7,533 nt of DNA from Selenomonadaceae bacterium (GTDB lineage Bacteria; Bacillota; Negativicutes; Selenomonadales; Selenomonadaceae). A program made the position numbers and the translations under genes. Location of the stretch: contig JAFSUE010000312.1 in assembly GCA_017445435.1 (NCBI GenBank), forward strand, positions 1-7,533. Direction: 5' to 3'. Positions 6,152 through 7,533 of the stretch are shown here, one piece after another. The notes beneath the pieces are model-generated. The model was given only the letters and a program-made list of their open reading frames with translations, made no database searches and was not told the origin of the DNA. The stretch's first letter is position 1; the number at the start of each line of letters is the position of its first letter.

Positions 6152-6165
6152 TCATTATGGCGGCT

Positions 6166-6194
6166 ATTTTACCGCAGAAAAAATTTTTTGTCAA
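6166..6194 (-). promoter_or_regulatory. Near-consensus sigma70-type promoter
   Basis: TTGACA (6194-6189), exactly 17 bases, then TAAAAT (6171-6166). The expected start is near 6158, giving a leader of about 105 bases that contains the hairpin before the DUF2292 gene. It is the strongest promoter match in the window, consistent with a controlled downstream attenuator. Confidence 0.78.
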
Positions 6195-6210
6195 ATACCG
6201 TTAAAGCTTG

Positions 6211-6236
6211 AAAAAATTTCCCGCGCAGTGAAATTT
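6211..6236 (-). terminator. Weak terminator-like hairpin after azlD
   Basis: Overlapping the azlD stop codon on the minus strand, AAATTTC (6236-6230) pairs with GAAATTT (6220-6214) across a 9-base loop, followed by TTTC. The stem has low GC, so efficiency is doubtful, but the position between azlD and the next promoter is right. Confidence 0.4.
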
Positions 6237-6547
6237 TATCTCAACAAAAATATTTCACTGACGAAGACGACGACGCAACATAAAACTGCTACGCGAAATA
6301 AACTTGCGCCGAACCATGCCGCTAAAATTCCTACGATTAAAGCTAACGTTGCAGAAATTTCTGATTGTGTCGCGTGAAGTATCGCTGGGAACGTCATAAC
6401 CGCCAATGTCACGTACGGCACGTAGTACAGGAAAGATTTTAGCGTCACGTTTTTTATTTCGCGTCGAATCAAAGTTAGCGGCAAAATTCGTATCGCTAAA
6501 GTTATCGCGCTCATCACGGCTAAATAAATGTAAATGTTATGCGTCAT
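6236..6547 (-). CDS. azlD: AzlD-family branched-chain amino-acid exporter subunit
   Basis: A 103-residue hydrophobic protein with about three to four membrane helices. Residues 3-20 form one, followed by the family element IRILPLTLIRREI and then YYVPYVTLAVMTFPAIL. Two more hydrophobic stretches follow to the C-terminus. AzlD is the small partner of AzlC in an inner-membrane exporter of branched-chain amino acids and analogues, and about 100-110 residues is normal. Start: ATG 6547, with GGAG eight bases upstream. An in-frame TTG three bases earlier is less well spaced. azlD normally abuts azlC, but here it follows a metallo-hydrolase gene by 17 bases, with the probable azlC tail beyond that. 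Confidence 0.88.
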   Translation of the reverse strand: MTHNIYIYLAVMSAITLAIRILPLTLIRREIKNVTLKSFLYYVPYVTLAVMTFPAILHATQSEISATLALIVGILAAWFGASLFRVAVLCCVVVFVSEIFLLR

Positions 6548-6564
6548 CAAATTTGCTCCAAATT

Positions 6565-7412
6565 TTATTTCAAAATTATTTCGTGCGGTACAATATCTGC
6601 GTCGTGATTCGCCAACGATTCAACGCAATTTTCATCTAAACTCATTTGTCGTATCCATTCCAAAGATTTCATTGATAATTCTTCATCTAATGCTGTACCT
6701 GGCGGTATCATTTCTTGCCAAGATTTTTTTGCATAGCCGCCGTCTGAATAAAGCAGTACAAATTTTTCCCCGACGTTAATTTTTATCGCCGTTAAGCCGT
6801 TCGTATGACCAGGTATTTTTACAAGTTCAATGGATTTATCGCCGAATAAATCAAAACTTTCACCGACAGGACCAATTCCATTTTTTTCAAAATCAAACGT
6901 TTCAAAGTCAATGCCGTCCCACATACTTTTTACGTAGCGAATAGGAAATTTTTTTGTGTCCTGCAATTCATCACGGCTCACTAAAATTTTTTAGCGTCTT
7001 TAAGTTGTCGAAGTCCGCTTGCGTGGTCTGTATGCAAATGCGTCATTATGACGTAGTAAATATTTTTTGGCTTTATGTTCAACTTTTCAAGCTGTTCAGT
7101 TACCGATTGACCGATTGGCAAAACGCCTTGATTCAAAAGAAAATGTCCTACGCCTAAATGTTTAACCTGCGCAATTCTATCGTACTCACCATTTGGGCTA
7201 ATCTCTCTATGCCAGCCAGTATCGACAAGCAAAATTCCTTTTGGATGTTCGATTAAATAAGCCGAAACTGGCAACCATACGCGATTGCGTCTGCCGTACA
7301 ATGACAGTAACGACAACTGCAAGGGATTAGGATTTTTAACTTTATCTTTGAACGGCAACGAATTTGAAACGTAAACTTTTCCTGTATGTAAAATTTTTAT
7401 TTTGATTGACAA
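6565..7412 (-). pseudogene. Metallo-beta-lactamase-fold hydrolase (AHL-lactonase-like), frameshifted
   Basis: Two abutting frames, 7412-6981 (143 codons) and 6981-6565 (138 codons, GTG start), are the halves of one hydrolase. The first carries HLHTDH (125-130) and ends at TAG 6983-6981. The second carries PGHTNG, YSDGG and ANHDAD. The break is at six As (plus-strand Ts 6987-6992): one extra base would read AKKILVSRDE and give 282 residues. The fused protein would have the ligands His125, His127, Asp129, His130, His203, Asp224 and His270, in the order and spacing of quorum-quenching lactonases such as AiiA. The substrate is not proven. TTG 7412 is the only near start and has a weak upstream site. 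It may be a true pseudogene, a sequencing error, or read through by slippage on the A-run. TAG and GTG overlap as TAGTG. It lies between azlC and azlD. Confidence 0.85.
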
Positions 7413-7438
7413 TGTTAAATCATCTCGTCCAAAAAATT

Positions 7439-7533
7439 TTAATCGTCGTGAATTGGTTTAACGACGGCGGCAATTCCTGCAATTAAAATCGTCAATATAA
7501 TTGTCCGCGTACCGCTAGAAATTTCGCTGAAAA
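7439..7533 (-). CDS. azlC: C-terminal end of a probable AzlC permease subunit
   Basis: The last 30 codons of a minus-strand gene enter from the right edge and stop at TAA 7441-7439. The piece starts FSEISSGTRTIILTILIAG and ends in VKPIHDD, that is, a short polar turn with GTR, one membrane helix and a short polar tail. This resembles the C-terminus of AzlC, the large subunit partnering AzlD, and azlD is found two genes downstream on the same strand. Too little is present for a firm family call from sequence alone, so the assignment rests largely on context. It is 26 bases upstream of the metallo-hydrolase. Confidence 0.5.
   Translation of the reverse strand, partial: FSEISSGTRTIILTILIAGIAAVVKPIHDD

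Noticed and set aside
6059..6165. SAM-I (S-box) or T-box riboswitch in the metY leader
   Set aside because: I looked for the conserved S-box kink-turn/core and the T-box sequence and saw neither. The leader is also short for both.
6954..7157. Plus-strand frame across the hydrolase frameshift
   Set aside because: It is antisense to conserved metal-binding segments, with no ribosome site and a product that resembles nothing.

Overview
The window is AT-rich, with many AAAATTTT-type runs, GGAGG-like ribosome binding sites, and sigma70-type promoters. It carries an ordinary chromosomal stretch of amino-acid and sulfur metabolism. Gene content (DUF2225, DUF2292/YezD-like, MetY, CysK, AzlC/AzlD, AroP-type permease) fits an anaerobic Bacillota, perhaps a Negativicute or clostridial relative. 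That placement is an inference from gene families, not from a marker gene. Nearly every gene is on the minus strand, so the transcription order runs from the right end of the window to the left.

Right end (about 6200-7533): the last 30 codons of a probable AzlC, then a metallo-beta-lactamase-fold hydrolase of the AHL-lactonase-like type, then AzlD. The hydrolase sits between the two subunits of a branched-chain amino-acid exporter and is split by a one-base frameshift at a homopolymer. Restoring one base gives a 282-residue protein with all expected metal ligands. A weak hairpin follows azlD.

Middle (about 3115-6194): a sulfur-assimilation block. A near-consensus promoter (TTGACA, 17-base spacer, TAAAAT) drives a short leader that contains a strong terminator-like hairpin. 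Next come a tandem-duplicated DUF2292 protein, O-acetylhomoserine sulfhydrylase (metY) 43 bases later, and, after a structured 204-base spacer, O-acetylserine sulfhydrylase (cysK). MetY and CysK fix sulfide into homocysteine and cysteine. The leader hairpin suggests transcription attenuation, but I recognise no known riboswitch core. Both metY and cysK have a tandem AATTAAR heptad directly before their Shine-Dalgarno.

Left-middle (406-3002): a well-formed promoter, then a DUF2225 protein with an unusual duplicated N-terminal motif, then an AroP/PheP-type aromatic amino-acid permease 37 bases later, probably co-transcribed.

Left end (1-405): possibly the tail of a plus-strand gene converging on the permease. 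It is followed by a repeat-rich spacer holding a 32-position hairpin built from 7-base units, and then an intrinsic terminator. I see no defence system, phage, transposase, CRISPR array, rRNA or tRNA. The least explained elements are the metY-operon leader, the heptad repeats, the duplicated small domains and the frameshifted hydrolase inside the azl operon.
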